Shown here: piece by piece, positions 44,861 to 57,032 of the stretch | Layout: every line of letters starts with the position of its first letter | How positions within the stretch are numbered: position 1 is the first letter of the stretch | Source: Glebionis coronaria | Lineage: Eukaryota > Streptophyta > Magnoliopsida > Asterales > Asteraceae | NCBI GenBank assembly: GCA_025667525.1 | Contig: CM046878.1 | Span: 509,648,274-509,712,273, forward strand | Direction: 5' to 3' | DNA length: 64,000 nucleotides | Notes under the pieces: model-generated | The model's input: the letters and a program-made list of their open reading frames with translations, nothing else | Databases searched by the model: none | Told to the model about the DNA's origin: nothing | Translations under genes and position numbers: made by a program

Positions 44861-47284
44861 TACTAGAAAATTTTAGCGACCATGGCTAACAACGCACATG
44901 CTTGTAAGCATAGATAATTTGTACAAATTTTCTTGATGGAAAATCAAGCTGAATGTATTCAGGAGCCTGAACATTACTCTACATAATTATGAATCGTTCA
45001 TGGTGTGCTGTTCATAGTCCATAATTAGGATAAAATTCAACTCGTGTCTATCCGAGGAAATGCGCTAGCAGCTTAGATCTGATCATTAAGCTGAAGGAAA
45101 ACCTTCGTATACGTGGGAATACGAAAGGCATCGTTCATGGTCATGAATCGATGAGCTATGGGTACAAGAAATGAAAGTGTCATCGGGAAACGTGATAGTT
45201 CCCACTGATGCGCCGATAATGGTACTGAAATTCTTGTGGCCTGATTAATACATGGCACAACAAAAAGGATATATCCTAGAAGGGTACCCTAGATTTCTTA
45301 GAAATGTTCCATAATTAGGCGTGAGTCATGTGTCTTGACTCGTGTCTTGGAAGTATAAGCATGACATATGTATTGACTGGTGTCTTAACATGTGTCTTCA
45401 AAAGTATACGTGAGACATGTGTCTTGACTGATGTCTTGACACGTGTCTGGATATGTGAAACAAATAGAACTACAATACTAGGTTAGTATGCCAAAATTGG
45501 CGAATTGATTGGCATGCTAACCCTTGTAATACCCAATCACGTCCGTGACCGTGTTCTATGGTGATTACCAGGATGGTTGCAGTCAAAGTAATGGTTACTA
45601 TTGCCTTGTCTATCAGTTCCATGACTGTCATTTTCATGACTGTAATTCATGTAACTATTCAGCTGAGTGGCCGGCTGGTACCGGTTCCCACTCATGTGAC
45701 TGAAAAGACAACTACAAGGCTTATGACATATGATAAGGTAAGAACATGGATTGTGATGGAAATCCTCTGGTGGTGAAGCATCATCTCGTCCGCGCTTCGA
45801 TCTAACGCCTTTGTCTTCGTCTTTTAGGATCTCCAGGTTGTAAACGTCATCAGCATCTCGTAGCGTCTCCAACTAATCCACATCATCAACATTTAGTAAC
45901 GTTTTCGAGTTGTGAGCGGCATCAGCATCTTATAGAACATCAACAAGTGGACTACGCATGAGATGATTTAGAATCGACTAGTGAATACTCATGGAGTATT
46001 GCTAGTGAAATAGACATGGAATATGGAAGTGTAATACACATGGAATACGGTACTTGGAGTACACATGGAATACACATGAAATGATCAATATGGGTCGATC
46101 ATCTAACATGATTCATATGGAATCATTGATTGGAGGTTTGAAGGCCAAACTGGGCTGATCAATTAGATAGCCTAGCAATATCAGCATAGACATCATTCTG
46201 GTTATATAGGGAAAACACCCAGAAGGGTGGTGGATCGAAATCCAACAATGATTATCATGAAAGCATGATTAATGAAAACCAACCATGACTGTCATGAAAC
46301 AGGATTTAATGAAACCCTTCCATGTTTAGCATGAGGGCATGCTCAACATGACAAGAACATAATCAAAATAAAACTTAAGGCATACTAAATCATGAAGATG
46401 AAATCATCATGAAAATATTGGAATGAAATTAATCAAGAGGGAATATAAAACGAAATCAGCATAAAAAATGAAGTTAACCATGATAGTATGAAACCATAAT
46501 CGACATATAGATCATAAAAATTTTAATGAGTGTTCATGAAATACTATGATTGTAATAAAATAAAATTTTGAAAATAAATCACTGGTGTGAACGACTGGGG
46601 TCGACTTCCCAAAACAAAATTGATATAATTACTCTGATTAGAGTGTAATATAAATAAACATGTAACAAAATTTTATGCCATAATCATGAAAAATTTTATG
46701 CGTAAAAACAGTGCATAAATGCATGATGTAGTTTATAAAACTTATATGCACGAAGGTAAACGCCTACGGTTAGTTTACCCAAAACAAAATGACAGGGCGC
46801 GGGGACGCCTATGGGTCGGTCCCAAAGTTAAAAGTTTCGATAAAAGCACATGCGACTAAATAGGGCCAGTCCTGTACCAACCATTACTTAGTCAAAATTC
46901 CTGCAACAGATGACATATGATATGAATGCATGAATGCATGAAACATGAATAATTAAAAGTCATTGTCAAAACTTAATAGAAAAAAAATTTATGTGAAATT
47001 ATGAACTACTGGGGTTCAGTTCACATAGTCACAGTTCACGAGGAACATCGTGCATAGACAATGACACATAAATATGTATGAATGACGGTTGTGCATTCCA
47101 TATTAGTAAAACGATACTGGTGAAAACATCATGGTTAAAACCTCAAGGTGCTGAAAACATCATGGTTAAAACAACGATGCGCTGAAAACATCAATACGTG
47201 AAATAACAAACTTTGGCTTAGGAAGCTCTTGGTGACTACCCACTAGTCACAGGTCAAGTTTTAGAGCCTACAGGTCGAAACCAT
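44861..47284 (-). other. Decayed 5' interior of element F
   Basis: The expected location of gag and protease. The frame minus 45537-45872 (KRGRDDASPPEDF, a few Cys/His) may be gag-derived but is unconvincing. Around 45960-46090 'catggaata' recurs several times. From 46200 to 47284 there is a leader-like, Met-codon-rich, non-coding sequence. No intact gene was found. Confidence 0.45.
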
Positions 47285-47297
47285 GGCTCTGATACCA
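47285..47297 (-). promoter_or_regulatory. Primer binding site of element F (tRNA-iMet)
   Basis: Minus-strand TGGTATCAGAGCC lies four bases from the 5' LTR end. It is an exact match to the usual initiator tRNA-Met complement. Confidence 0.9.
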
Positions 47298-47301
47298 TAA
47301 T

Positions 47302-50300
47302 TATAACACCCCATTTTGATAAATGGAATGTCGCGCGTAATTATGGCGTGTCATCAAAGCATGCAAGGTAATATGTAGTAAAACATACATGACCATAGGG
47401 TAAACCTGAATCAAACATCGGTTCCCAAACATAAGCCCAAAACATAATAAAGCAAAATAAATGAATGAAAGACTAAACAAGCATAAGTATATGAAGTCAA
47501 AAAGGAAAAGAAGTCTTTGGCAGCTTCCATCCTATGCACGTCCTCCAAACGCTCGAATCTTTCCTAGGGTACCTGCCGTTTTGGGACATGGAAAGGAAAG
47601 TAACGACTGAGCAAAACGCTCAGTGCACGGATATAGACAAAGTATGAATGACTAAACATGATAAAGACTTAATAGTAACGGAAATGTATAATTCCTAGAA
47701 AACCTGGTATAGCTGAGTAAAACTGGTTTTATAGTTTGAAAATCCTTATGTTTATCTTGTAAAAACTGTTTGACATACTTTACCATTAGCCCATATAGGT
47801 CATGAAAAGGTCACGTGCATGAATACTTAGAGGGGTGACTTCATCATGCAAATTAGAGAGGATGCCTCTAATTTAATATACTGGTTTGGGTAGGAGGGAT
47901 CAACTCCTTGTGAAGGATGCAAGGCACACATCACTTTCACCCTGTGTAATCTGCTGAAAACATGTAACTAGGATGCACCCATACGCCCCACATGATAAAT
48001 AATAATATGGCCAAAACTTGAAAAGGACGCCACGAGCAATCACTCCGCCGTGGGGAAGTCATAACATTGGTGCCTCCAATGTTATGGTTATGGTAACTCC
48101 ATAACTAGGTGAAACTGGTCATGCTTGTATATGGCTATAGGTATGCTAATTAAACATAAGCAATCCAAAAACATATAAAACAAATACTGGGAAAACAGTT
48201 GGCTGCATACGGGGAATCCTAATAGGGAAAGAATGTCCATACTGAAAGGACGGGAATCCGTACCTTATGTCCAGTGAACGAAGAAGACGAATGGAAGAGA
48301 GTCCTACTTTGGTATCACTAATGCTACATAAATACATGCATGTATAAGTATTTGATCACTGAGTACGCAACTGGTTTTAAATGTTATGTCTTAGCTTAGT
48401 TTATATGTTGAAGTCATGTTCTAATGTTTTAAGTTTTAATCTGTGATTATCTCATATTCTGATTAAGTATTACTTGAATTTTATGTATTATTATACTTAC
48501 TGTGTAATAATAAGTAACTTTCCAAAAATAGCAGGTTTCCTAAAATAGAAAGTTTCCAAAAATAGAAAGTTACCAAAAATATAAAGTTTTCAAAAGATAA
48601 ATTTACTGCTTAAAATAGACAATTTTCTAAAAATAGGAAGTTTCCATAAATAGATTAGCTGCCTTAATTAAATAAGTTTTCTAAAAATAGAAAGTTTCCA
48701 TAAATAGACATAAGCTGTTTAAATAAGCTAATCTTATAAGCTTAAGTGTTTTCGGATTATTTTCTAAGTCATAATGATATAAGGTATAGTTTATTAATTA
48801 TTACATGTAATTTAAATAAACTATAGGTTAAAAGTATTTAATTAAATGTATCATGATTTTAATTAAATAAACGTATAAATACTTAGGTTAAACATGTATT
48901 AATATATATTATTAATATAACCTAAGTCATGTAAATTAATTAATTATAAGTCATGTTTAATAATTAATTATCTAATTAATTACTATAGTATAAATTAAAT
49001 AATAATAATACTTAGGTTAAAATCATGTATTATTAATTAACAATAATAAACCTAAGTCCATGATGTAATTAAATTAATTATCTAGCATGTTAAATTAATT
49101 TAGTTAATCTTGTAATAAAATAATCTTGTAATTATAAGTCGTGTTTTGTTAGTCTAATTGTCTCGTAATTAATATACATGTTAAGCTAATTAAACTCGTA
49201 AAATAATACCCCGAACCCGTGTATTATTTATTAACATGTTTCGTAAAATGAACCCGTGAAAACCCATGTAAAACGTGTTGCTTTTACATATAAACCGAAC
49301 CAAACAGCTCTTTAAAATGTTCTTAAACCCGTTGCCAAACAGCCCTTAACTTATTTTAAAACCGAAAACCAAACACCCCCTAAACTGCCCTTTACCCCTA
49401 GCAGTTAGGTATTCCCCCTGCTTGTTATAAGTTTCCACCGAGACCTGGTGGTCTCGGTTCCCACTAGAAGACCAATAATACCACTGGCCATAGCAAGTGG
49501 TTTCCCCCTGCCTGGCCACTGTTTCCACCATCAGTACAAACCAAGCCAGCACCCAATAGGGTTGCGGCTGGTGGGGAAAATACCACCAAGACTCATCCGA
49601 GTGTCGGTTTGTGTGCTTTTCGAACCCAGCAACAAAAAAAACGAAACCCCTCCCCTTAATTCGTTATTTGGTAATGTTTTATATACCCCAAATGTCGGAT
49701 TCAAGATCAATTAAAAGAAAGAAAAAAGCAACGAATTAGGGTTTTTACTTACACATTGTTTAGGGTTTAAAGAAAACAAAACGTGAATCACTCCTCCTTC
49801 CTGAATTCAAGCATGCGATTTGATCTTGTTATTGGTGTTGGTCGCGGCAGAGGAGAGAAAAGAAGAACAAAGTGACGGCTGTTATGGATTTTAGGGTTTT
49901 GGAAATGTTTAATTGTTAACTAAAATAAAACATATACTCCCTCCCCGTCTTTTGCTTTACACGGCCAAACATACCCACTTGGGCCTTGAGCCCAAGTCCT
50001 TCCTTCTTTTATTCTTGTCTAAAACAACAACATTACACTTTAATTAATTCGCATCTTGTTAAAATGGTATGCGTAAACGAGTATTAAATGTCGTGAATTC
50101 TCGTAGTTATTATTATACGTTTTAAAAGTGAACATTACGTACGTAATTACTTATTGTGTAATTTAATATATGTAGTAATAATAATAATCGTTTAAATGTT
50201 CGTGATTACGTGTTACGTAGTTTACGTAATTTAATTAGTTTTCGATCGTGACTCAATATATTTATTTGTGTTCGTAATAAATATATAAATACGTAATTAA

Positions 50301-50536
50301 TATTAGCTCGTGATTAAATTACGTTCATGATTTCATGATCGCATGTTCGTAATTAAAATTATCATTTGAATAATTATTGTGTGTTCATACGTAATAAATA
50401 CTTATCGTGTTATAACACGTACGTAATTCTTGAAATTAATATTTGTGATACGTGTTTATGTTAATTAAGGAAAGTTTTAATCTTGTACGTACAATTATAA
50501 GTATACTGTTCATGGTAAAAGCATGCGGGTTTTACA
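47302..50536 (-). repeat. 5' LTR of element F
   Basis: Copy of 39940-43094 with scattered differences. It keeps the segment near 49738-49828 absent from the other LTR. The end adjoining the primer site reads GTGTTATA instead of GTGTTACA. Confidence 0.95.
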
Positions 50537-50541
50537 CAATG
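50537..50541. repeat. Target site duplication, right of element F
   Basis: CAATG versus CTATG at 39935-39939. The original coding (KQH-RAS) indicates that the left copy is ancestral. Confidence 0.7.
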
Positions 50542-51100
50542 CTGCTTTCCCTTCAAACAAGCAACACAAGTATGGTCATTTGCAAAGGTCTTGGAGGGAA
50601 GACCATGAACAAGGTTGAATTTAACCAACATATTCATATTCTTGAAGTTCAGATGACCAAGTCTTCTTGCCACTTCTTAAATTCATCAGGTGATGCTTTA
50701 GCAATGAAACAGTTCTCATTATCTTGAAGAGAGATGTCCTTAAGATCAATGGTGTACATGTTCTTCTGTCTTGGTGTTCTTAGCATAATTGGAGGGTTTG
50801 GTGGCAACACGAACTCCTTTCCTAACACCAAGCACTCAGTATCAGTGAAGAGGACAAAATTCTTATTATCAGTCATTTGGGACACACTGAACAGGTTGTA
50901 TTTCGGCTCCTTCACAAAGTAGACATTATCAAAAGTCATGCCATTGGTGACAATGTTTCCTTTTCCTGTGATTGTCCCATGTCCATCTCCAAATGAGACA
51001 CCATCATTATCATGCATGGGCACAAAGTTTGACAGATATGATTTATGCCTAGTCATGCTCCTTGAACATCCACTATCCTAGTATGCCTTATCATTTCTGG
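50542..51100 (-). pseudogene. Copia protease and pre-integrase zinc module of element E
   Basis: Near 51060-51095 the frame reads Y*DSGCSRSMT, the copia protease active-site motif DSG with a TAG at a Trp-like position before it. It continues to 50649 with SFGDGHGTITGKG and NLFSVSQM, typical of the protease to pre-integrase segment. A shift near 50660 leads to LGHLNF…HTCVACLKGKQH (50540-50670), the His/Cys zinc module of copia integrase. Element F cuts the frame just after KQH. Confidence 0.85.
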
Positions 51101-52371
51101 TCTACTTATTCACCTGCAAAAAGAAAAACAATTTAGTTTCTCTTGGGGACCCAAGCCATTACTGACTTGGATCTACCTCGTGTATCAATGTACGATAGTT
51201 TGTCAAAGGCTAGTGATACACCATTAGGCTGAGTACCCTTTTTGGGTGCCCATACCCAACGAGCTGAGGCTTTCACAGCTTTTCCCCATCTTCCCCTGTT
51301 CTTAGTTGGCCTAACTTTACCAGCAGGGGAACGCCTATCCATAGCAGAGGGAACACATCTTTTGTTTTTGGCCCTATTGGTGCGTTGGTAAGGTCTATAG
51401 CCAAATGTATATGCAATATGAGGTACTGGGGTAGTCACATTTTTTGCCTTCCTTAAGGCTGGTGCCACATACTTGGTAGACACCCTGTTTCTCATAGCAG
51501 GGGGAACATATTTAGTAGGGAAAAAAGGTTTTGCCCCTGCATTCAACATAATGGATTGTGGTTTCATTTCCTTTAAGGGATTTGCAGCCACTTTTCCCAT
51601 GGGTGCTTGACAGTTTTGATAGATATGATCAAAGCTGCCACAAGTGAAACAAGGTTTAGTGTTTTTGACAAAGTCCTTTCCTAGTTGAATGGACTTTTGA
51701 TCATTCCAGTTTCTTTGATTTCCCCTAACCTCGTTTCTTTTGTTTTTTCTATACATACCTACATATTTGATGATAGGTTTGATGGGATTGGGACTAGATG
51801 GTCTGAATCAGACCTATTAGAAGTTCTGGGTGAACTAATTTTAGAGCTAGAGTCACTTCTAAATAGCCCTTCTATTGAAAAGAGAACTGGGTTATCTATT
51901 TTCCATTGTTTTAAAGCAATATGTTCTTTTTTCAAAAATCCTTGATAACACTGGTTTTTACTATGGGTTCTTCAGGTTTTTGATCCTTGGGTATGTGGTC
52001 ATTTAGGTCATTACAAGGTCCTCCTGCTGTTTGAAACAAGGGAGACCTGTCCAAGAAAGGTATTTCCTGGGAATGGGTCCATGTATGTTAGCAGGTGGTG
52101 GTGAAAAAGTAGCATGTTGATTTTTGACCCTAAAACCTGACTTATCTCTAGGCGATTGCCCAATTTCCACTGCCTTAATGAGATCTTTAGAAGCCTTTCC
52201 AAATTTTTCAACAGTTTTATCATCAATTTGTTTATTAGTTCTAAAGACTTCTACTCTAGCTTTTAACTCTTTCATGGAGTCATTTTTCTCCCTTACATCT
52301 CTCTCTAGAATGACTATATGGTCTCCATAGTCATTTTCTCTTTGTGTATATTCTCTTATGGTGGACTCTAA
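51101..52371 (-). pseudogene. Late gag region of element E with second CCHC knuckle
   Basis: The open part 51133-51756 carries a CCHC knuckle (CFTCGSFDHIYQNC, 51610-51651) and a basic, Pro-rich linker with repeated VPPAMR/VAPALR units. It ends with TRGRSKSVMAWVPKRN, a familiar pre-protease signature of plant copia proteins. A Lys/Glu-rich helical stretch lies at 52003-52275. Several stops and shifts (around 51760-52000 and 52280-52371) break it. A second knuckle is usual in this copia group. Confidence 0.75.
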
Positions 52372-52935
52372 TTATTCTAGAGCACGTTTATAATTGTCTA
52401 ACTCATTCTCAAGATTAATACATTTGACTTTTAAATCTCTGGTTTGACTGTTTAATGAGTCATTATTTTTCCTGCATGGTTTAGTACAGTAAGAGTCATC
52501 ATATACCTCATTATCTGAACTTGATGAAGACTTGGCCATAAGAGCAAACTCCTTCTCCTCTTCCTCAGCAACCAAATCTTGGTTTCTTTCCACACTGGTT
52601 GTCATAGAGCTCCAATCCCATCCAGCTCCATCAATTCCTTGCAAGGCAACCATAGCTTTGACCTCAGAATCACCATCCCTGCTTTCCTTCTTGTAGCTGC
52701 TTCCAGTATTCCTTGGACCTCTGCACTCTCTTGCAAAATGACTTGTCTTACCACAGTTGTAGCACTCAACTTTTGACTTGTCAAATCCAGCCACATCAGA
52801 AGGGTTGATGGAAATCTTCTTCACATACTTCTTGTAGAACCGATTGGCCCTCATGCTTAGTAGGGCCATGTTCCACTTGATGTCAATCTTCTCAAGTCCT
52901 TGCTTGCTGATCTGATTCAGATCTTCATGTAACAC
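52372..52935 (-). pseudogene. Gag segment of element E with first CCHC knuckle
   Basis: The minus-strand frame has LHEDLNQISKQGLEKIDIKW, then the CCHC knuckle CYNCGKTSHFAREC (52723-52764), an acidic Ser-rich stretch (EEEEKEFALMAKSSSSSDNE), and a C-terminal helix. It binds element RNA in living relatives. It is separated from the upstream gag part by a shift near 52940-53010. Confidence 0.82.
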
Positions 52936-53011
52936 AGTGGATCCTTGGGATCCTTATGATGCAATGAAGGCACAAGCAGTGTCAAGGCTGAATGTAGCAG
53001 GCCTCTCTTCA

Positions 53012-53866
53012 TCATGTGAAGGCCCTGTTCTTGTAGCAGGGGAATGTGCAGCTGGGAACCTTCAATTCCACAACTTTTGGGAATTCCACTACTGTGAGAT
53101 ATATATATGCCATATTAGCAGGTGCATCAGTTGTTCCATTTGATTTGGTGGGAGTGGTCCATGCATCCTTCATCTCATTGACAACAGGCTCAAAAACCTT
53201 CAGGTTGTTGTAGATGTCATCAATGTTCTTGTCATCCAGATCCTCTTTGTTCTGCCAAATGGATTTATAGACAAACCAATCCTTCTGAAGGCTGTCCAAA
53301 AATCTAGCATTGATTTGTTCAATAGGTACTTCAATGTCAAAGAATTCCAGTTGTGCTATCAGATCTTGAAGTCTGTTGTAGATGGAGACAATTGATTCAT
53401 CCCCATTTGCTCTGTAAGAGGCACATTGGTTAATCATTTGGTTCTTCGTTTTCTTCTTGGTGGCTTCATTTCCACCAAAGGTTTTTCCAATAGCTTCCTA
53501 GAGATCCTTGGCTGTCTTATGTTTCCTGAATCTTAGCTGATGTCTATCTGGTAGAGCCAACAGCAGAGAGCTGTGAGCTCTGACATCATGCTTTCTAGCC
53601 TGGATCTCCTTGTCTGCAAGAGCAGCAGATTTCTTCTTGTCACCTTTGGAACTTTCACTAGTTTCTGTTTTATCACATTTATCTTGATCTTCAACCACCA
53701 CTGTTTTGGTGAATTGATCACCAAATTCTATGATCTCCCATAGAACATAATGTTCCATATTGAGGTATTGTTGAATCCTGAATTCCCATAGTTTAAAGTT
53801 TTCATGATCCAACATGGGTAGTTTGAGGGAGTTGTGATTGTTGTTTGAGAAAGAGTCGGAAGACAT
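53012..53866 (-). pseudogene. N-terminal gag (UBN2-type) of element E
   Basis: ATG 53866 opens with LKLPMLDHENFKLWEFRIQQ, the conserved start of copia gag, up to a TAG at 53498-53500. There relatives read DLWEAI, so Trp became stop. The same frame continues to 53012 with DESIVSIYNRLQDLIAQLEFF and LDSLQKDW, the UBN2 gag core. Only the stop and a later shift prevent a continuous gag. Confidence 0.88.
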
Positions 53867-53914
53867 GATTGTAATGGGTGTTTTGTTCTTGGTTTAGTCA
53901 AAGTTTCTCAACAA

Positions 53915-53926
53915 GCTCTGATACCA
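53915..53926 (-). promoter_or_regulatory. Primer binding site of element E (tRNA-iMet)
   Basis: Minus-strand TGGTATCAGAGC lies two bases from the 5' LTR end. Confidence 0.9.
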
Positions 53927-53928
53927 CT

Positions 53929-54447
53929 TGTTGATCCCAAACTGAGATCTTAACCTTAGCTTGTTAAGGGTTGTGATAGAAAGAATAAATCTAAAATAAC
54001 ACTAGAGAAACTATGCAATACACATAGTAACTAAACAAGATGCGGAATATAGTGTTTATCACAAGAACAAAGGTTTAACACGAAAGATTAACTTTAATAT
54101 ATCAAAGATATACGAATACCTAACAATGGTATTAGGGTTTACAACCTTAAAGTTATGAACTGAAATGAACAGAAAGAGATATGTTTACATGCAAACCTAG
54201 TGAATCCTTTTATAGTACAAGGACCCACGTACAAGATTACTACTAACAAACTAGGAAATAATCATGGAGTAATAACTGAAACACATAAAGATATCTTCCA
54301 TGTTTAACTTAGTAGCAGGGCCTTTGACTTCTAACAGGGGGACCAATCCCCCTGCCTTCACAATGTAGCAGGGTCTTCTATCTATAGCAGGGGAAACCAT
54401 GACCAACAAACAGGGGGAACTTAGTATAAATACTTTTATTCCCAACA
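53929..54447 (-). repeat. 5' LTR of element E (519 bp)
   Basis: Borders TGTTGGGA…ATCAACA with inverted ends TGTTG/CAACA. Contains a TATA box at 54206-54214. The following TCATT (54448-54452) is the presumed target duplication, but the other element end is lost. Confidence 0.85.
54206..54214 (-). promoter_or_regulatory. TATA box in 5' LTR of element E
   Basis: Minus-strand TATAAAAGG lies about 235 bases from the LTR start. It would be the promoter of the copia RNA. Confidence 0.6.
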
Positions 54448-54632
54448 TCATTTAGGTTTGATGAAAACATAAGAACATGGAGAAACTTAGATCGATTAGC
54501 TTTGTGTCAATTTTAGCTCATCTATAGTTGATGTCGACATAGAGCAAGCTGTCAACAAGGTGTTTATATCGTTAAGTAAGTTTATGATAAGTTTGATGTT
54601 GGAGTTAGTTTTCAAAAATTTGTTTTCATTTA

Positions 54633-54910
54633 GGTGAGGAATACACCTTGTCTTTGGACTAAATATATGGTTATAGCTTACAACTGGCTCATAGTTGTGA
54701 AGGTTACCAGTTCCCATGTACCAAAAACTGTTGGTGAGCAATACACCTTGTCATTTTGACTAAATATATTGTTATAGCTTACAACTGGCTCATAGTTGTG
54801 AAGGTTACCAGTTCCCATGTACCAAAAACTGTTGGTGAGTAATACACCTTGTCATTTTGACAAAATATATTGTTATAGCTAACAGTTGGCTTATAGTTGT
54901 ACGGTTTTTG
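54633..54910 (+). repeat. Tandem repeat, ~100-bp unit, about 2.8 copies
   Basis: Units start at 54633, 54733 and 54834 (ggtgag…aatacaccttgtc… through …ccaaaaactgtt). The first two are nearly identical, and the third diverges after about 60 bases. It lies in the interior of G's left unit and is not seen in the right unit. No coding. Confidence 0.9.
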
Positions 54911-55214
54911 CTGGTTTCAATTCCCGTTCTTACCAATAAACTGAGCCCACTAGTGAGCGATTGGTAGAAATGAAACACAAATGTTGGGTTATTCTACTTC
55001 TACATCAGGAATATTATATTTATTTTTCTTCAATGTCATTACACAAAGCCTACATTTGGAGAATCTTCGATTGCATACATTTGTTCCTTCCCTATTTGAT
55101 GTGATAAAAGGGGGAAAATATCAATGCTAAACTTAAGGGGAAGCAACTTGAAGATGATATACCATTTACAAGAGATACATAAAGAGTTTTAGCGACATCA
55201 ACTAGGGGAAGATT
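54911..55214 (+). other. 3' interior end and polypurine tract of the left G unit
   Basis: From about 54985 the sequence parallels 56795-57032 ('attctacttctacatca', 'ctaggggaagat'). The polypurine tract AGGGGAAGA (55205-55213) precedes LTR1. Confidence 0.75.
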
Positions 55215-55719
55215 GTTGGGTCTAAAAGTTGATGTGGCAGAAACTCAAAACGAAGAAAACATGAGTATATTATGTCAAGCTGCTGACATGTGAGTTCTAA
55301 CCGCTGACATAATCTACACGCTGATGGAATTCTATTTAGGATGAATATTCAGAATATTGTTTATCAATATTCAGTATATCGTTTATTTAAATAGAATATT
55401 TACGTGTTTATTTGTTCTTATCTCTTGTAAACCCTAGTTCTTCCATTATAAAAAGAACCAAGGGTCTTAGGTTTTATTCATTCAATTTATATACAATGTA
55501 AACCTAAAGTGTGTGTCGTACTAGGCGTGGAATTAAATTTATACACGCCTAGTGGTTGTTTGTTATTAATATAATAAGCTATCGTTGGAAAAACATCACT
55601 TTGTTCGTTGTTCTTAACACCTTGTTACACGTTTTTCATTCTATTCCGCCTTGATTCAAACAAGTGAATGAGATTCGTTCCTAGCAGCCTAAAGATCCTT
55701 GAATTATTACGATTCCATA
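55215..55719 (+). repeat. LTR1 of element G (505 bp)
   Basis: Begins TGTTGGGTC and ends TTCCATA. A polypurine tract is immediately left and a primer site immediately right, so it is shared by two units. TATA-like 'ttataaaaag' near 55446. Similar to 57033-57500 but diverged, with indels. Confidence 0.82.
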
Positions 55720-55721
55720 AT

Positions 55722-55734
55722 TGGCATCAGAGCC
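55722..55734 (+). promoter_or_regulatory. Primer binding site of element G
   Basis: TGGCATCAGAGCC lies two bases after LTR1. It has one difference from the tRNA-iMet complement. Confidence 0.8.
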
Positions 55735-56799
55735 TCGTGGATCAACAAGGTGTTCGTGTTGGTAAGAAAGAAGCAAAATCCGTGTAGGGTTTTTCTGGGT
55801 AGTTTTGTGTGTGTAGCAGCAGTTGGAATGCCATAACTTTTTCTTGGACCATTAGATCGCCACGAAATTTTTTGCGTGTGTTCTACACACATATATCTAG
55901 ACGTCCACCGGTGGGATTGTCCGGATCAATCCCCAAGAAAAGTTATAGCATGTCGAAGTTCCACAGCAAAAAGTATATTTATGTGCACTTTTATGTGGAC
56001 GACAGTGGTAAAAACGCGATTTCTCCTTCGTTAACCGTTGGACCATCGTGAAATTTTTGTTGTAGGTTCTTGATACATGTTTCTAGGATCTCACCCGAGC
56101 GATCTTTGATCTGAGTTTCCAATCTCAAGATACAGCTTGTCGAAGTTGGCTGCAGTATTGTTTTTATTTTAGCCACTATCTAGAGAAAAGTTGCCACTGA
56201 CACTTTCAGCCGTTGACAAACATTATTCAGCTGCTGACAGCATAGTTTTGTCCGATATATGATGTTTAGGCGCTGACAAGTGTTGTCCCTTATTGGACAA
56301 CACATTCTGAAGAGATATTGGACAGCAAAGGATCTCAGACAAAGGGGAAGTTGCTGCTGTTTGAAACTTTGGTTGTGTTTTTGCACACAAAACGAGGTAT
56401 TTACACACGCAGGTACATGGGACCTCTGTTTATATTCAGAATATCATTATGATATTTATGGCTCGGATATTTTTCTAGAAGAAGTATATGATTAATGGGA
56501 ATAATGTTTATGGTACGATTGTTGTTTGAAGAAGATTTCCGTGTGTTTGTGTTTTATCATATCTTTAAATCATGGATAGCAGCCATTGGTTTGAAGATAA
56601 CTTGTTCGTGCATACATTGTTACTGATAAAGTGATACAAGATCTAGGAATATGTGATTTTTCTTATGGTACTCTATGCACATATTTTCTATCACTTGAAG
56701 GAGTTATATTACCATGCTCAGTGTCTCGTTTCAAGGTAAATGAGGATTTGTGTATAATGATGACACTTCGTCACATGGATAGTACAAGACATAGAACAC
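55735..56799 (+). other. Non-coding interior of element G
   Basis: About 1 kb of leader-like sequence without gag or pol motifs. 'ccataactttttcttgga' and 'cgtgaaatttttgttgtagg' phrases are repeated with variation near 55830-55880 and 56030-56070. The frame at 56631-57002 has no recognisable domain. Confidence 0.5.
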
Positions 56800-57032
56800 A
56801 GGTTTGGGATATTCTACTTCTACATCAAGATTATTGTATTTATTTTTCTTTGAGGTCATTACACATAGCTACTTTTGGAGAATCTTCAAGATTACATACT
56901 TGCATACATCTCCTATTGATGTGTCAAAAAAGGGAAGATATGCTATACTCATGGGGAAGCTTCTTGGAGATCATGTACTACTTACAAAGGATTCGTGATT
57001 AAGTGTTTTGACATCATCAACTAGGGGAAGAT
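56800..57032 (+). other. 3' interior end and polypurine tract of the right G unit
   Basis: Parallels 54990-55214. The tract AGGGGAAGA (57023-57031) precedes LTR2. Confidence 0.75.

Larger units (their letters stand above)
39940..50536 (-). mobile_element. Element F: Tekay-like gypsy element with two LTRs and decayed interior
   Basis: 10.6 kb, minus strand. LTRs at 39940-43094 and 47302-50536 (ends TGTAAAACCC…GTGTTACA), primer site 47285-47297, polypurine tract 43095-43110. The interior is only about 4.2 kb and retains RT fragments but no intact gene, so F would have depended on other elements for proteins or has decayed by deletion. The LTRs differ by scattered substitutions and a ~90-base gap. 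It inserted into integrase of element E. Confidence 0.92.
39166..54447 (-). mobile_element. Element E: 3'-truncated Ty1/copia retrotransposon, split by element F
   Basis: Minus strand. 5' LTR 53929-54447, tRNA-iMet primer site 53915-53926, gag from ATG 53866, protease motif near 51080, zinc/pre-integrase module at 50541-50720, then element F, then integrase 39166-39939. RT, RNase H and the 3' LTR are missing. The domain order protease-integrase is that of Ty1/copia. Removing F and one copy of its target duplication restores a continuous KGKQH-RASCKSK region, which confirms that F interrupted a previously intact coding segment. Confidence 0.88.

Noticed and set aside
56631..57002. 123-codon frame in element G as an accessory gene
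   Set aside because: No recognised motif, and it crosses into the 3' interior end, which is conserved as DNA but not as protein in the left unit.
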